Source of the DNA: Sphingobacterium sp.
GTDB taxonomy: Bacteria > Bacteroidota > Bacteroidia > Sphingobacteriales > Sphingobacteriaceae
Direction of reading: 5' to 3'
DNA: 64,000 bases
Assembly (NCBI GenBank): GCA_031286695.1
Contig: JAITTY010000013.1
Location: 56,457-120,456, forward strand
The notes beneath the pieces were generated by a model. That model did not search any database. It had not been told where the DNA came from and saw nothing but the letters and a program-made list of their open reading frames with translations. The position numbers and the translations under genes were made by a program. The first letter of the stretch is position 1. Each line of letters begins with the position of its first letter. Positions 47,863 through 57,466 of the stretch are shown in pieces.

Positions 47863-48897
47863 TTATCTTCCTGTCTGCAGTATACCCTTACAAATATTTG
47901 CAATCAAGCCCGGTCCTTCGTAGATAAAACCGGTATAAACTTGAATGAGACTGGCTCCAGCATCTAACTTCTCAATAGCATCTTTCGCCGAATGAATCCC
48001 CCCTACACCAATAATAGGAAATGCCTTGTTGGACTTTTCACTTAAGTAGCGAATAACTTCTGTTGAACGCTTGGTCAAAGGACGTCCACTTACCCCACCC
48101 GCTTCTTGCGTCAGTGCTGGCTGACTTTTTAATCCTGCTCTGGAAATGGTCGTATTTGTCGCAATGACACCTGCAATCTGTGTTTCCATAACGATTTCAA
48201 CAATATCATCCAGCTGACTATCTGTCAAATCAGGCGCTATTTTAAGCAAGATCGGCTTCGGTGCAGGCTTCTCAACATTCAGGCGCTGTAAAGTGTTCAG
48301 TATATGTTTTAGCGGCTCCTTTTCCTGTAAATCCCGTAAACCAGGTGTATTCGGAGAACTCACATTGACAACAAAATAATCTACGTAATCAAACAAGGCA
48401 TTGAAGCAATAAATGTAATCATTGACCGCTTCTTCGTTGGGTGTGATCTTATTCTTACCGATATTACCCCCTATTAGCAATCCTTTTCGATCCTTTAGAT
48501 TTTTCAATCTTGTGGCGGCAACGTCTGCCCCTTGATTATTAAATCCCATTCTATTGATCAAAGCTTCATCGGAAACAAGTCGGAACATCCTGGGTTTATC
48601 GTTGCCCGGCTGAGGCTTGGGAGTCACCGTTCCAATTTCGATAAAACCAAATCCCAAATTAGTCATATCTGCAATATATTCCGCATTTTTATCAAAGCCA
48701 GCAGCAAGGCCCACAGGATTTTTGAACTTCAATCCAAAGACCTCGCGTTCCAAACGTGGATCTTCCACGGTAAAAAAAGCGTTCAATAATTGCTTGGCAC
48801 CCCAAATTTTTGAGAAGACATTCAATCCGCCGGTCACTTTATGGTGTGCCGTCTCCGGATTCATTGTAAAGAATATAGGTTTGACTAATTTATACAT
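47863..48897 (-). CDS. pyrD: Dihydroorotate dehydrogenase (quinone), class 2
   Basis: I choose the ATG at 48897 ([19 protein letters not shown]) over one 36 bases upstream because a perfect -7 promoter box lies inside the longer version and the family starts here. 344 residues. N-terminal amphipathic helix for quinone/membrane contact (class 2), FMN-binding [11 protein letters not shown], catalytic Ser region [12 protein letters not shown], and [11 protein letters not shown] phosphate site. Oxidises dihydroorotate in pyrimidine synthesis. Operon with TIGR02757. Confidence 0.95.
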   Translation of the reverse strand: MYKLVKPIFFTMNPETAHHKVTGGLNVFSKIWGAKQLLNAFFTVEDPRLEREVFGLKFKNPVGLAAGFDKNAEYIADMTNLGFGFIEIGTVTPKPQPGNDKPRMFRLVSDEALINRMGFNNQGADVAATRLKNLKDRKGLLIGGNIGKNKITPNEEAVNDYIYCFNALFDYVDYFVVNVSSPNTPGLRDLQEKEPLKHILNTLQRLNVEKPAPKPILLKIAPDLTDSQLDDIVEIVMETQIAGVIATNTTISRAGLKSQPALTQEAGGVSGRPLTKRSTEVIRYLSEKSNKAFPIIGVGGIHSAKDAIEKLDAGASLIQVYTGFIYEGPGLIANICKGILQTGR

Positions 48898-48902
48898 AAT
48901 CG

Positions 48903-48910
48903 CAAAGTTA
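48903..48910 (-). promoter_or_regulatory. -7 promoter element of pyrD (near-leaderless)
   Basis: TAACTTTG on the minus strand, perfect TAnnTTTG, only five bases before the chosen ATG at 48897, implying a leaderless or nearly leaderless mRNA. Confidence 0.55.
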
Positions 48911-48933
48911 CTCAAAGAAGAAGAAATATTCAT

Positions 48934-48949
48934 TACTTTTGTACTTTTG
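48934..48949 (+). promoter_or_regulatory. Tandem -7 elements of the ABC-F gene
   Basis: TACTTTTG occurs twice back to back (48934-48941 and 48942-48949), both perfect TAnnTTTG. The second ends 8 bases before the ATG at 48958, so transcription would start at or near the start codon. Confidence 0.55.
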
Positions 48950-48957
48950 CAGCTGAA

Positions 48958-50877
48958 ATGATATCAATAAATAATTTAACATTTGAAATAGGATCTCGCG
49001 CCTTATATGACGAGGCAAACTGGCATATCAAACCAGGAGATAAAGTTGGCTTAATCGGTGCCAATGGTACAGGTAAATCGACTTTACTTCGCCTTATTGT
49101 CGGTCAATATACGCCCACATCAGGAACAATTTCCATGGCGAAGGACCTTAAGATTGGTTATTTAAACCAGGACTTATTGTCGTACCATTCTGACAAAAGC
49201 ATTTTGCATGTTGCCATGGAAGCTTTTGAGCGCCAAAATCAATTACATGCCGAAATCGAGGACTTACTCCACAAACTAGAAACAGATTATTCGGATGACA
49301 TCCTGAATAAACTAAGCGATAAACAAGTAGAATTTGAGGCCTTAGATGGTTATAACATCGAATTTAAGGCCCATGAAATCCTTGCTGGTCTAGGTTTTTC
49401 GGAAGAAGAACAAAAAAGACCATTGGCCACTTTCTCTGGAGGATGGCGTATGCGGGTTATGCTTGCCCGTATCTTATTGCAAACTCCGGATATTCTATTG
49501 CTGGATGAGCCGACCAACCACATGGACTTGCCTTCCATTAAATGGCTGGAGAACTATCTGCAAGCATTTGATGGGGCCATTGTGATTGTTTCCCACGATC
49601 GATATTTCCTTGACCGCATCATCAAGAAAACGGTAGAATCACGTAAAGGAAAATTAACACTTTATGCAGGTAATTACAGTTTTTATCTTGAAGAGAAGGA
49701 ATTACGAAATGAATTGCAGGCCAATCAGTTTAAAAACCAGCAAGCCAAGATAAAACAGGAAGAACGTTTAATTGAGCGTTTCCGCGCTAAGGCTTCCAAA
49801 GCTAAAATGGCGCAGTCGCGGATCAAAGCGTTGGATCGCTTGGAGAGAATTGACGATGTTGACGATGACAACCCTACAGTAAACTTCAGCTTTAAATTTT
49901 CAAAACCTTCAGGTCGTCACGTTGTGACATTGGAAAATATTTCCAAGTCCTACCCTAACCTGGAGATCTTAAAAAATACCTCAGCGATTATAGAAAAAGG
50001 TGATAAGATTGCACTAATTGGTGCCAATGGTAAAGGTAAATCTACCCTCTTACGTATTGTGGCTAATGCGGATCACGAGTTTGAAGGAAAAGCAGAACAG
50101 GGACACAACGTGTCGCAAACATTTTTTGCGCAGCATCAGCTCGAGGCACTGCACCTGGAAAATTCTATCCTTGCGGAGTTACAGGCTTTTGCACCAAAGC
50201 ATACAGAGACGGAGCTACGCTCTATTCTTGGATGTTTTCTATTCACAGGTGACGATGCATTCAAAAAGATCAAAGTCCTTTCTGGTGGGGAGAAATCACG
50301 TGTAGCTTTAGCGAAAGCATTAACCGCAGACGCGAACTTCTTAGCGCTCGATGAACCTACCAACCACTTGGATATGCAGTCTGTCAACATTCTGATCCAG
50401 GCCTTACAACAATACGAAGGCACATTTATAGTTGTATCCCACGACCGTTATTTCTTGGATAATGTAGCCAACAAAATCTGGTACATTGAAGACAAACAGA
50501 TCAAGGAGTACCCAGGTACTTACCAGGAGTATGAAGAATGGGCTGCAAAACGCGTTGTGAAGACGGAGGTAAAAACCGAGAAAAAAGTCAAGGAAGAACC
50601 CAAAGTAAAGAAGGAGAAACAACCACTTACGGAAGATAAGACACGTTTGTTGAGCAAGAAAAATAAGGAGCTAACGTCTTTTGAACAAAAAATTGAGGAG
50701 CAGGAAATTTTAGTCAAAAACTTAGAATCGAAGCTTGCGGACGAAGCAGTGTATTCGGATGCGACTAAGTTACAGGAAACTACACGTTCTTACAACTCAG
50801 CAAAGGCATTATTGACACAATTCCAGGAAAGTTGGGAGCAGTTGGCGGAAGAAATCATGGATTTGGAAAATGATTAA
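48958..50877 (+). CDS. ABC-F family ATPase (ribosome-associated)
   Basis: 639 residues, two ATPase domains without membrane segments. Walker [10 protein letters not shown] (first domain) and GANGKGKST (second), signatures FSGGWRMR and LSGGEKSR, Walker [10 protein letters not shown] and [11 protein letters not shown] charged linker of about 80 residues joins them and a Lys/Glu-rich coiled-coil tail (about 535-639) closes it, as in Uup/YheS-type members. Acts on the ribosome in translation; a housekeeping rather than a drug-resistance factor is likely. The tail has a VK/EK-rich spacer. Confidence 0.93.
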   Translation: MISINNLTFEIGSRALYDEANWHIKPGDKVGLIGANGTGKSTLLRLIVGQYTPTSGTISMAKDLKIGYLNQDLLSYHSDKSILHVAMEAFERQNQLHAEIEDLLHKLETDYSDDILNKLSDKQVEFEALDGYNIEFKAHEILAGLGFSEEEQKRPLATFSGGWRMRVMLARILLQTPDILLLDEPTNHMDLPSIKWLENYLQAFDGAIVIVSHDRYFLDRIIKKTVESRKGKLTLYAGNYSFYLEEKELRNELQANQFKNQQAKIKQEERLIERFRAKASKAKMAQSRIKALDRLERIDDVDDDNPTVNFSFKFSKPSGRHVVTLENISKSYPNLEILKNTSAIIEKGDKIALIGANGKGKSTLLRIVANADHEFEGKAEQGHNVSQTFFAQHQLEALHLENSILAELQAFAPKHTETELRSILGCFLFTGDDAFKKIKVLSGGEKSRVALAKALTADANFLALDEPTNHLDMQSVNILIQALQQYEGTFIVVSHDRYFLDNVANKIWYIEDKQIKEYPGTYQEYEEWAAKRVVKTEVKTEKKVKEEPKVKKEKQPLTEDKTRLLSKKNKELTSFEQKIEEQEILVKNLESKLADEAVYSDATKLQETTRSYNSAKALLTQFQESWEQLAEEIMDLEND

Positions 50878-51011
50878 TTTTTTTGGCTTAAAATCAGCTT
50901 ATTAAGCATTAGAGCGTGATTTTAAGCCGAAATTATTTGCAGGAATAGGATTAAAGCCCTACTTTTGCATCACTTCAAACAAGGAACGGTAGTTCAAAAA
51001 TAAAGAAGTAA

Positions 51012-51084
51012 GATTCCGTAGCTCAGCTGGTAGAGCAATACACTTTTAATGTATGGGTCCTGGGTTCGAATCCCAGCGGGATCA
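51012..51084 (+). tRNA. tRNA-Lys (UUU)
   Basis: 73-nt cloverleaf: acceptor GATTCCG/CGGGATC (one T-G pair), D-arm GCTC...GAGC, anticodon stem ATACA/TGTAT with loop CTTTTAA (anticodon UUU), variable GGGTC, T-arm CTGGG-TTCGAAT-CCCAG, discriminator A. No encoded CCA. It stands alone and is followed by a strong terminator and then by the accessory peptide cluster. Confidence 0.96.
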
Positions 51085-51099
51085 CAAGAGACAATATCA

Positions 51100-51151
51100 A
51101 AAAAAGCAAAAACCCTGAAAATCAAATGATTTGCAGGGTTTTTGCTTTTTT
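51100..51151. terminator. Terminator after tRNA-Lys, also at the end of the peptide cluster
   Basis: 18-bp stem (51100-51117 and 51134-51151) with AAAAAAGCAAAAACCCTG complement, extended inside by AAATCA/TGATTT. T-rich on both strands, so it can end the tRNA transcript and read-through from the HlyD gene on minus. Confidence 0.85.
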
Positions 51152-51330
51152 AGGACAGAATTATCTGCTGGACGGGAAATTGAACCTTACAGATGGAACG
51201 TTAAGGCCGGAAAGGCCACCGGAACCAAAGAAAAAAAGACGGGTTTCCGCATGCCGAAAATGAGCGTGAGAAAAACCAGCCAACTGGACCGGCAATATTT
51301 TAATAAAACAGCTTTTAGAGTTAGATAACA

Positions 51331-52608
51331 CTAAAATCTAAGGTTTTTGGTGAGATTATCCCATATTCTCCTAAATACTGATTTATCTTCCGTAATAATT
51401 TCCGCATCGCCATAAATACCTGGTTTCAATGTAATCAACGCATCATACGTTGATCTAATAAGTGATACTTTAATGAAAAATACGCTGTCCCGCATTGGAA
51501 TATCAGATATATAATCTACTTTGCCATGCAGGTAGCCATACTCCTGATAGGGGAAACTGCGGACTTTTATCAGCACCTGTTGCCCTTTTTTGACTTTAGC
51601 AGATGTATTTTGAGATAATAATACCTCGCCATAATACTGATCACTATTTGGATTGACATAAAAGAGTGGTTCGTCTATCTTGACAGGTTGGTTTTCCTGT
51701 AAGAAAGCCCCATAGATCAGTTTACCTCCTACAGGACTCGTCAAGATATATTGCCGTTTCCAAATCTCCGCCTCGCTGATAAAACTATTCAAAGCCTGTA
51801 CAAATTTCTTGCGTTCCTCATTGATCTGATTATCGAGATCAGTCAATTCTTTGTTTTTCGAAAGTACACTTCCTTCGTAGCCGATCAGATTATTTTCCAT
51901 CTGGGGTATAGTTTGTCTCTTGACAAGCAGCAGTGCTTCTTTTTCCTGTAGCTCCGAAGGGCTTATAACTTTCTTTTGTGCCAACAAGCGGTATTTTACA
52001 AATTCTTCTTCCGCTAGTTTTAGCTGTTGTTGCTGTAATTCAAAAGATTGAGATACTTTCCCGTATTGTCGGACTATATTAGCTTTTTCCTGTTGCAGTG
52101 TTCCTTTTCGCTTTTGGTAAATTCCATCCTGACTTGCGGCTCTATAATTTAGATAGGCGAGATAAAAGTTTTGGTAGCTTCCCTGTAATTCCCCTAAATT
52201 CAAATCTTTAGGATTGATCAGACTTTCAAGATTATAATTTTGTTTTTCTCCTGTTCGTAAATCCTGTAAGCGTTGCAACAACATAATTACCTGACTGTGT
52301 TCTGCCGTACTTTCCAAATAAGCCAATGCAGTACCTGGGCTTACTTGTTCCCCGTCCTTGATCAATAGCTTAGTCAAATTACTATTGACTCGACTGGTAA
52401 TGACTTTTGGCGCATCTACACTGTTGAATTTTATTGAGCTGCCCACCATTTCCGGGAAACGGATAAATACCGAAAGCCCTATAATCAATAGAACGGTTCC
52501 AAGCACGAGTGAAATTCCCCTTTTTAGCAGCCAGGAAGGCGGTTTCGCTATAATTTCCTGTAAGTCTTCGGAATGGAGATCATCTTCCATTAAATTCGAT
52601 TTTTTCAT
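51331..52608 (-). CDS. HlyD-family adaptor of peptide/bacteriocin exporter
   Basis: 425 residues. Cytosolic N-terminus, one transmembrane helix (about 30-50), a barrel-sandwich start (VNSNLTKLLIKDGEQVSPGTALAYL), a long coiled coil (about 90-270), and the second lipoyl half plus beta-barrel (LTSPVGGKLIYGAFLQENQPV). It links the PCAT in the inner membrane to an outer-membrane channel. Starts 3 bases after the transporter gene; last gene of the cluster. No TolC-type gene follows. Confidence 0.9.
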   Translation of the reverse strand: MKKSNLMEDDLHSEDLQEIIAKPPSWLLKRGISLVLGTVLLIIGLSVFIRFPEMVGSSIKFNSVDAPKVITSRVNSNLTKLLIKDGEQVSPGTALAYLESTAEHSQVIMLLQRLQDLRTGEKQNYNLESLINPKDLNLGELQGSYQNFYLAYLNYRAASQDGIYQKRKGTLQQEKANIVRQYGKVSQSFELQQQQLKLAEEEFVKYRLLAQKKVISPSELQEKEALLLVKRQTIPQMENNLIGYEGSVLSKNKELTDLDNQINEERKKFVQALNSFISEAEIWKRQYILTSPVGGKLIYGAFLQENQPVKIDEPLFYVNPNSDQYYGEVLLSQNTSAKVKKGQQVLIKVRSFPYQEYGYLHGKVDYISDIPMRDSVFFIKVSLIRSTYDALITLKPGIYGDAEIITEDKSVFRRIWDNLTKNLRF

Positions 52609-52611
52609 CTG

Positions 52612-54861
52612 CTAATTCCCTAATTCCAATTGATTTTTAACCAATTCGAAGTACCTACCTTTTAATCGGGTCAACTCTATATGTGTACCCTGTTCGACGA
52701 TTTCTCCTTTTTCGATTACGATTATATTGTCGGCATTCTTTACCGTACTCAATCGGTGGGCCACAACAACCACTGTCCGATTCTGGAAAAAGCGATCAAG
52801 ATTTTCGATGATTACCTTTTCATTATTGGCATCCAATGAATTGGTCGCCTCATCCAAGAAGATAAATTCAGGCGCCTTATACACTGCTCTGGCAATCATG
52901 AGCCTTTGCCGTTGCCCCTGACTGACTCCTTTTCCTCCTGTGCCTATTTTGGTTGCTAAGCCAAAAGGTTGCTCCGCGATAAATTCGTCCAGATTGGCTA
53001 TTGTGATAGCATCCTGTAAGCGCCGTTCTTCCGGAAACTCGTCATTGACTGCAATATTGCGTTCAATTGTGTCAGCATAGATATAATTATCTTGCAATAC
53101 AGCCCCACAGCTGTCCCGCCAAAGCGAGAAATCAAGTTGCTCCAGACGTTTACCGCCAACAAGAATCTCGCCCTCTTCATAGTCGTAAAACCTAAGCAAC
53201 AGTTTCAATATAGTCGTTTTACCGCTCCCGCTTGTACCCACAATGGCAGTTGTCTTTCCGGAAGGAAAGGATAGATTAATCTTGTGAAATATGGGTTCAT
53301 TTCCAGCACCATAATAACGAAAAGTCAGATTACGGATCTCAATATCTTTTTGCGGCGGTAATTTGTCCAGATAGTCCTTCTGAATATTCTCTTCTTCCTC
53401 TGTCTCATAGATTTCATTCAAACGTTCCATACTGATCCTAGCATCCTGATAGGATTGCATAAAGCTCAACAAAGACTCCACTGGACTGCTTACCATCCCT
53501 ACGATATATTGAATGGCCATCATGCCGCCTAGGGTAATCTCGCCGTCGATGACCGCTTTGGCACTGATATAAGTGATCAAGATGCTTTTAGTCTGGTTGA
53601 TTGCCATCGATCCGATTGACTGATATTGGGATAATGCGAGACTTCGCACCTTAAACTTGAATAATCTAGCTTGTAGTGCTTCCCAGCCCCAACGTTTTTG
53701 TTTCTGGGCATTATTCAACTTAATATCCTTAATACTCTGAATCATTTCGACCATATAGGTTTGATTTTCCGAAGAAATCTTGAACCGCTTGTGGTCAAGC
53801 TCGCGCCGGTATTTCATAAAAAATAATATCCACAAAGTATATAATACTGTTGCGATAAAAAACACTACAAATATGGTCTTGTTATATACAATCAGCAGAG
53901 TTCCAAATATCAACATATTGACTAGGGAAAAAAGTGTATTTAATGTATTTCCTGTTAGAAACGATTCGATACGCTGTTGATCCGACATCCGTTGCATCAG
54001 GTCGCCGTGGGTTTTTAGGTCGAAGAATGACATGGGCAGTTTCATGATCTTGATGAGTAGATCCGTCAAAATGGAAATATTTACTCTTGTACTGATGTGT
54101 AGCATAATCCAGGAGCGAATAAAGGATACTGACGTGCTTCCCGCAAATAGCATGAGCTGAGCAGTCAGGATCAGGTTAATAAAACTGATGTTCTTGGTAT
54201 TGATTCCAATGTCTACTACCGATTGAGTCAAAAATGGCGTAACTAACTGAAGAATCGTACCCAGCAGCATGCCGAGGATCAGCTGAAGAAAAAGCTTTTT
54301 GTACCGATAAAAATAAGTAAACATCTTGTTCCATTGCAGCGCAAGTTCAGGTTCTTCTTCGTCCAACTGATAAAAGTTAGGACCAGGGCTTAATAGTAGT
54401 GATAACCCTGAATGAAGTTCCTTGGTAGAATACCAATCTTTGGCAAATTCTTTTTCCTCACACGATATCAGTCCTGTTGCTGGGTCCGCGATATAATATC
54501 TTCCTTTTCTGATTTTATAGAGTACTACAAAATGGTTCTGGTTCCAGTGTAAGAGACAGGGAAGTTCTACTTCACCAAGTTGCTCTAGGGTCAACCGTAC
54601 ACCATAGGTACGAAAACCAAGTTTTTCGGCTGCTTCGGATATTCCGAGCAGATTGACGCCATTTTTTGTGGTCTGACAAAGTTTACGGATCTTATGGATA
54701 GAAACTAACTGTCCATAGTATTTAAAAACCATACGGAGACAGGTAGCTCCACAGTCCATCATATCCATCTGTTTATAATGAGGAAATTTCTTTAGCACGT
54801 TATATTGTTTATTGTCATATATATTTAGTTTATTTATAAAGACGATGAAGATCATTGTCAT
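52612..54861 (-). CDS. Peptidase-containing ABC transporter (PCAT) for double-glycine peptides
   Basis: 749 residues. N-terminal C39 peptidase with Cys37 (QMDMMDCGATC), His110 (NQNHFVVLYK) and Asp126 (YYIADPATG), six-helix transporter core (about 185-440), and ATPase with Walker A GTSGSGKTT, signature GVSQGQRQR and Walker B FIFLDEATNSLD. Cleaves leader peptides after Gly-Gly and exports the core. The ATG at 54861 overlaps the previous gene by 32 bases; the GTG at 54798 giving VLKKFPHYKQ is a plausible alternative start because homologues begin there. Confidence 0.93.
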   Translation of the reverse strand: MTMIFIVFINKLNIYDNKQYNVLKKFPHYKQMDMMDCGATCLRMVFKYYGQLVSIHKIRKLCQTTKNGVNLLGISEAAEKLGFRTYGVRLTLEQLGEVELPCLLHWNQNHFVVLYKIRKGRYYIADPATGLISCEEKEFAKDWYSTKELHSGLSLLLSPGPNFYQLDEEEPELALQWNKMFTYFYRYKKLFLQLILGMLLGTILQLVTPFLTQSVVDIGINTKNISFINLILTAQLMLFAGSTSVSFIRSWIMLHISTRVNISILTDLLIKIMKLPMSFFDLKTHGDLMQRMSDQQRIESFLTGNTLNTLFSLVNMLIFGTLLIVYNKTIFVVFFIATVLYTLWILFFMKYRRELDHKRFKISSENQTYMVEMIQSIKDIKLNNAQKQKRWGWEALQARLFKFKVRSLALSQYQSIGSMAINQTKSILITYISAKAVIDGEITLGGMMAIQYIVGMVSSPVESLLSFMQSYQDARISMERLNEIYETEEEENIQKDYLDKLPPQKDIEIRNLTFRYYGAGNEPIFHKINLSFPSGKTTAIVGTSGSGKTTILKLLLRFYDYEEGEILVGGKRLEQLDFSLWRDSCGAVLQDNYIYADTIERNIAVNDEFPEERRLQDAITIANLDEFIAEQPFGLATKIGTGGKGVSQGQRQRLMIARAVYKAPEFIFLDEATNSLDANNEKVIIENLDRFFQNRTVVVVAHRLSTVKNADNIIVIEKGEIVEQGTHIELTRLKGRYFELVKNQLELGN

Positions 54862-55702
54862 GTACCGCCATCCAGATCAGGTTGAAGGGGTGTAAATCTG
54901 TAAGAAAGCGTTGCTTTTCCTGTTGGATATACGGAAGCCGTTTTTTCCATTCTTGATCGTGAATGCTCTTAATTATCATAGGAATAGATGTGGCTATATC
55001 CCTAACATTTATTTTAATGTATGCCCTACTGTCTATATAGTTTTCAATATCGGGACAGCCATCATAGAAACAGAGGGATTCAGTTATGATGGGATCCACA
55101 ATTTTTTCGGTAAAATAACCTTCCTGAAAGCAATTTTCACAGGCGAAATGATAACAGTACGACCATAGTCCATCATATTTATCCGGTAAAAAGCCTCTAT
55201 AATTGGACAGTTGTTGAAAGAAGTTACCTTTTGAGGGGCGGCCGAAAATGTCCAACCCCTCTTCAAATAGCTGATCCAACACATATACGAACTCAAGGCG
55301 CCTATTATGCCCTTCTAGCCCCGACAGTTCGCTCACAATACAGGACAAGACGTCTTTTTTTAGTGGAGCAATATCTTCCCTGAGGCAGGTCCCACACATA
55401 CCTTCTGATCGCATAGGAAAAAAAGGTAAATGCAAATGTATATCCATAACAGCTCCAGTGGGATGTGCTTTAGCAAAATAAGATACGGAAGGTTCTGTCA
55501 TAAAGGTGATCGATTTCTCAGGCAGATACCCCTGTTGAAGTGTTCTTTCATAAGGATAGGTTAATATTACCAGTCTGTCATAAGATTCATCCGTCACAAA
55601 CTGCAGATCTTTCCAAACAGTCTTTCCGTCAAGATATCGTAGCGAAAAGCGTTTTAGGAGATCGTCATCAGGCCTTGCAAAGGTGGTCAGTCTAATTCTC
55701 AT
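54830..55702 (-). CDS. GT10 fucosyltransferase-like glycosyltransferase
   Basis: 290 residues. C-terminal half matches the alpha-1,3-fucosyltransferase (GT10) acceptor/donor region: YCYHFACEN (Glu189-Asn190), then GYFTEKIVDPI (Tyr196-Thr-Glu-Lys200) and CFYDGCPDIENYI, the equivalent of the GT10 VPVVxGAPNI block. The N-terminal half is cysteine-containing and not recognised. Cytosolic (no signal). Predicted to transfer a sugar, possibly fucose, from GDP-sugar. Lies between GT2 and the exporter. Confidence 0.75.
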   Translation of the reverse strand: MRIRLTTFARPDDDLLKRFSLRYLDGKTVWKDLQFVTDESYDRLVILTYPYERTLQQGYLPEKSITFMTEPSVSYFAKAHPTGAVMDIHLHLPFFPMRSEGMCGTCLREDIAPLKKDVLSCIVSELSGLEGHNRRLEFVYVLDQLFEEGLDIFGRPSKGNFFQQLSNYRGFLPDKYDGLWSYCYHFACENCFQEGYFTEKIVDPIITESLCFYDGCPDIENYIDSRAYIKINVRDIATSIPMIIKSIHDQEWKKRLPYIQQEKQRFLTDLHPFNLIWMAVHDNDLHRLYK

Positions 55703-55716
55703 ATACCTCTGTAATA

Positions 55717-56631
55717 TTAAATAGTTTCAAACAATTTTTTCACGCTCGTATATTCTTCCATCTCTAAGGTATCAAGCGTCTTGAGGTACAGTGCTTCCCA
55801 GTTTTTATCTTCTGCATTATTGACTATATAATGGTAAAGCTGCCCTTCTATAATCGCCTGAAATATTCCTACAATTTCTTCTTTACAAGATTCGTCCAAT
55901 AATTTGGAATTCATTAAATCAAAATAGCAATCCTTTATCAGACGACAGAAGCCCATTCGTGCGGCAGCTATTTTTTGCGGTGTCATTCCATTGGAACGGT
56001 AGAAACTATCTATCAGCCCATTATCGATTCGGAAAGAAGGTGCATGGAGTAAAGCCCGAATAGAAAGCTCAACATCTTGCAAGCGTTCAAATGTTTCATT
56101 CCAACCACCGATTTTTTGCAAAAATTTAACATTCCATACCGGGGACATGGTATGCCAGGGAATCTGATGTTTTATCAACCCAAAAATCAGGTTTTGGAGA
56201 TTATTATCGGGGTGACAGAAGGTACCCATGACCGTTCCTGCATCATTAACAAATGCTGTTTTGAATACATAAAAATCAAACCCTCTGTTGGATTGTATAT
56301 ATTGGAGACGTCGATATAAGCAATCAATAGCCAGATAATCGTCTGCATCAACGAAGATCAACCATTCTGACTTCGCCTGTTTCAACCCGATATTGCGGCA
56401 TACATTCGCTCCCTTTATAGTTGTCAGGTCACTTCGTTTTAAGAGCGTAAACCTTGAATCATTGCTTATTAATTTCTGTACAGCTCCTATTGAACCATCA
56501 GTTGAACCGTCGTCTATGATAATGCATTCCCAATTAGTATAAGTTTGCAAGCAGACACTTTCTAATGTTTGAAGCACATGTTCGCTGTTATTGAATAGTG
56601 GTATGATAATACTCACTGCTATTTTTTTCAT
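55717..56631 (-). CDS. Glycosyltransferase family 2
   Basis: 304 residues. GT-A fold: VSIIIPLFNNSEHV (6-19), donor-binding IIDDGSTDGS (38-47), and metal-binding DADD (95-98). Starts with the catalytic domain directly, overlapping the previous gene by 44 bases, which points to translational coupling. The glycocin S-glycosyltransferase SunS is also GT2, so peptide glycosylation is plausible, but GT2 proteins have many acceptors. Confidence 0.88.
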   Translation of the reverse strand: MKKIAVSIIIPLFNNSEHVLQTLESVCLQTYTNWECIIIDDGSTDGSIGAVQKLISNDSRFTLLKRSDLTTIKGANVCRNIGLKQAKSEWLIFVDADDYLAIDCLYRRLQYIQSNRGFDFYVFKTAFVNDAGTVMGTFCHPDNNLQNLIFGLIKHQIPWHTMSPVWNVKFLQKIGGWNETFERLQDVELSIRALLHAPSFRIDNGLIDSFYRSNGMTPQKIAAARMGFCRLIKDCYFDLMNSKLLDESCKEEIVGIFQAIIEGQLYHYIVNNAEDKNWEALYLKTLDTLEMEEYTSVKKLFETI

Positions 56632-57448
56632 AGATTACTTCTGCCCCTTTTATATTAGTAACGTAGTCCAACAAAAAACTTCTACCCTCCGTGTCGCCCC
56701 ATTGGTTCAACGGGAGAAAAATTTCCGAATTATTTTTTTCCAAAGAATCTCGCACTTTTCCCCAATAGATTTCTTTTTTACTTATCGGATTTTTGGGAAC
56801 AAAAGGTTTAAGCTTCTTTTCCCAATAAGGATGCTCATATTGCTTAATTGCACAGTACAGTTTAAGAAGTGACAAAGATGCAATATCCAAAGGTCTTCCA
56901 CTGTCCAAAACTTCCAGCACTTGTTCTATAAACGAGTAGAAGTAGGTTTCAAAAGTGCCTTCATTTCCGTTTACCTTGGCTATGAGGCTAAATTTTAATA
57001 TGATCTCTATTCCGTTCTCTACTGCAGGACGAGAGGAATAGTCCAAATTCAGAAGATATTGATTTAATTTTTCCACCAATAATTTTAGGCACTCAAAATG
57101 GACAAACTTTCTATGAGAAGATGCCCTGTTACCTTTCGAATACAGACGCATCTGGTAGAAGGTAACGAAATCTAGTATCCTTTTGGGGCAGATTTCAATT
57201 TGTAGATGTTCTTTGATGGTCAGTTTATAGATCATATCGTCAATATCTTCCAATACCTCATCCACATCACAGTCAATTTTCCCTACTTTACCCAAATAAG
57301 CAACCAGCCAGCCTAGCCCTAACAGACCATCTTCAAACCCGTACTTGCCGCTGGGGACTACTATTGAAGCCCAATTGTCCAATAAATTTTCCTTTCCAAC
57401 TTCTTCGTTATAAAAAGTGTATTTAAAAAGAATATCACTTATTACCAT
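56588..57448 (-). CDS. LanC-like protein lacking zinc ligands
   Basis: 286 residues, helical. FEDGLLGLGWLVAYL (38-52) followed by DVDEVLEDID (61-70) resembles the first repeats of LanC-type proteins of Bacteroidota peptide clusters (consensus-like GxxGIGWxxEYL ... VLEEID). No WCxG or CHG motif, so the lanthionine cyclase active site is absent. I infer a scaffold or precursor-binding role; an unrelated all-helical protein remains possible. Confidence 0.5.
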   Translation of the reverse strand: MVISDILFKYTFYNEEVGKENLLDNWASIVVPSGKYGFEDGLLGLGWLVAYLGKVGKIDCDVDEVLEDIDDMIYKLTIKEHLQIEICPKRILDFVTFYQMRLYSKGNRASSHRKFVHFECLKLLVEKLNQYLLNLDYSSRPAVENGIEIILKFSLIAKVNGNEGTFETYFYSFIEQVLEVLDSGRPLDIASLSLLKLYCAIKQYEHPYWEKKLKPFVPKNPISKKEIYWGKVRDSLEKNNSEIFLPLNQWGDTEGRSFLLDYVTNIKGAEVIYEKNSSEYYHTTIQ

Positions 57449-57466
57449 AATGTGTTTCTTGATGTG

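Noticed and set aside
51131-51328. 65-codon ORF after tRNA-Lys
   Set aside because: It starts inside the terminator hairpin, has no recognisable similarity and no start signal.
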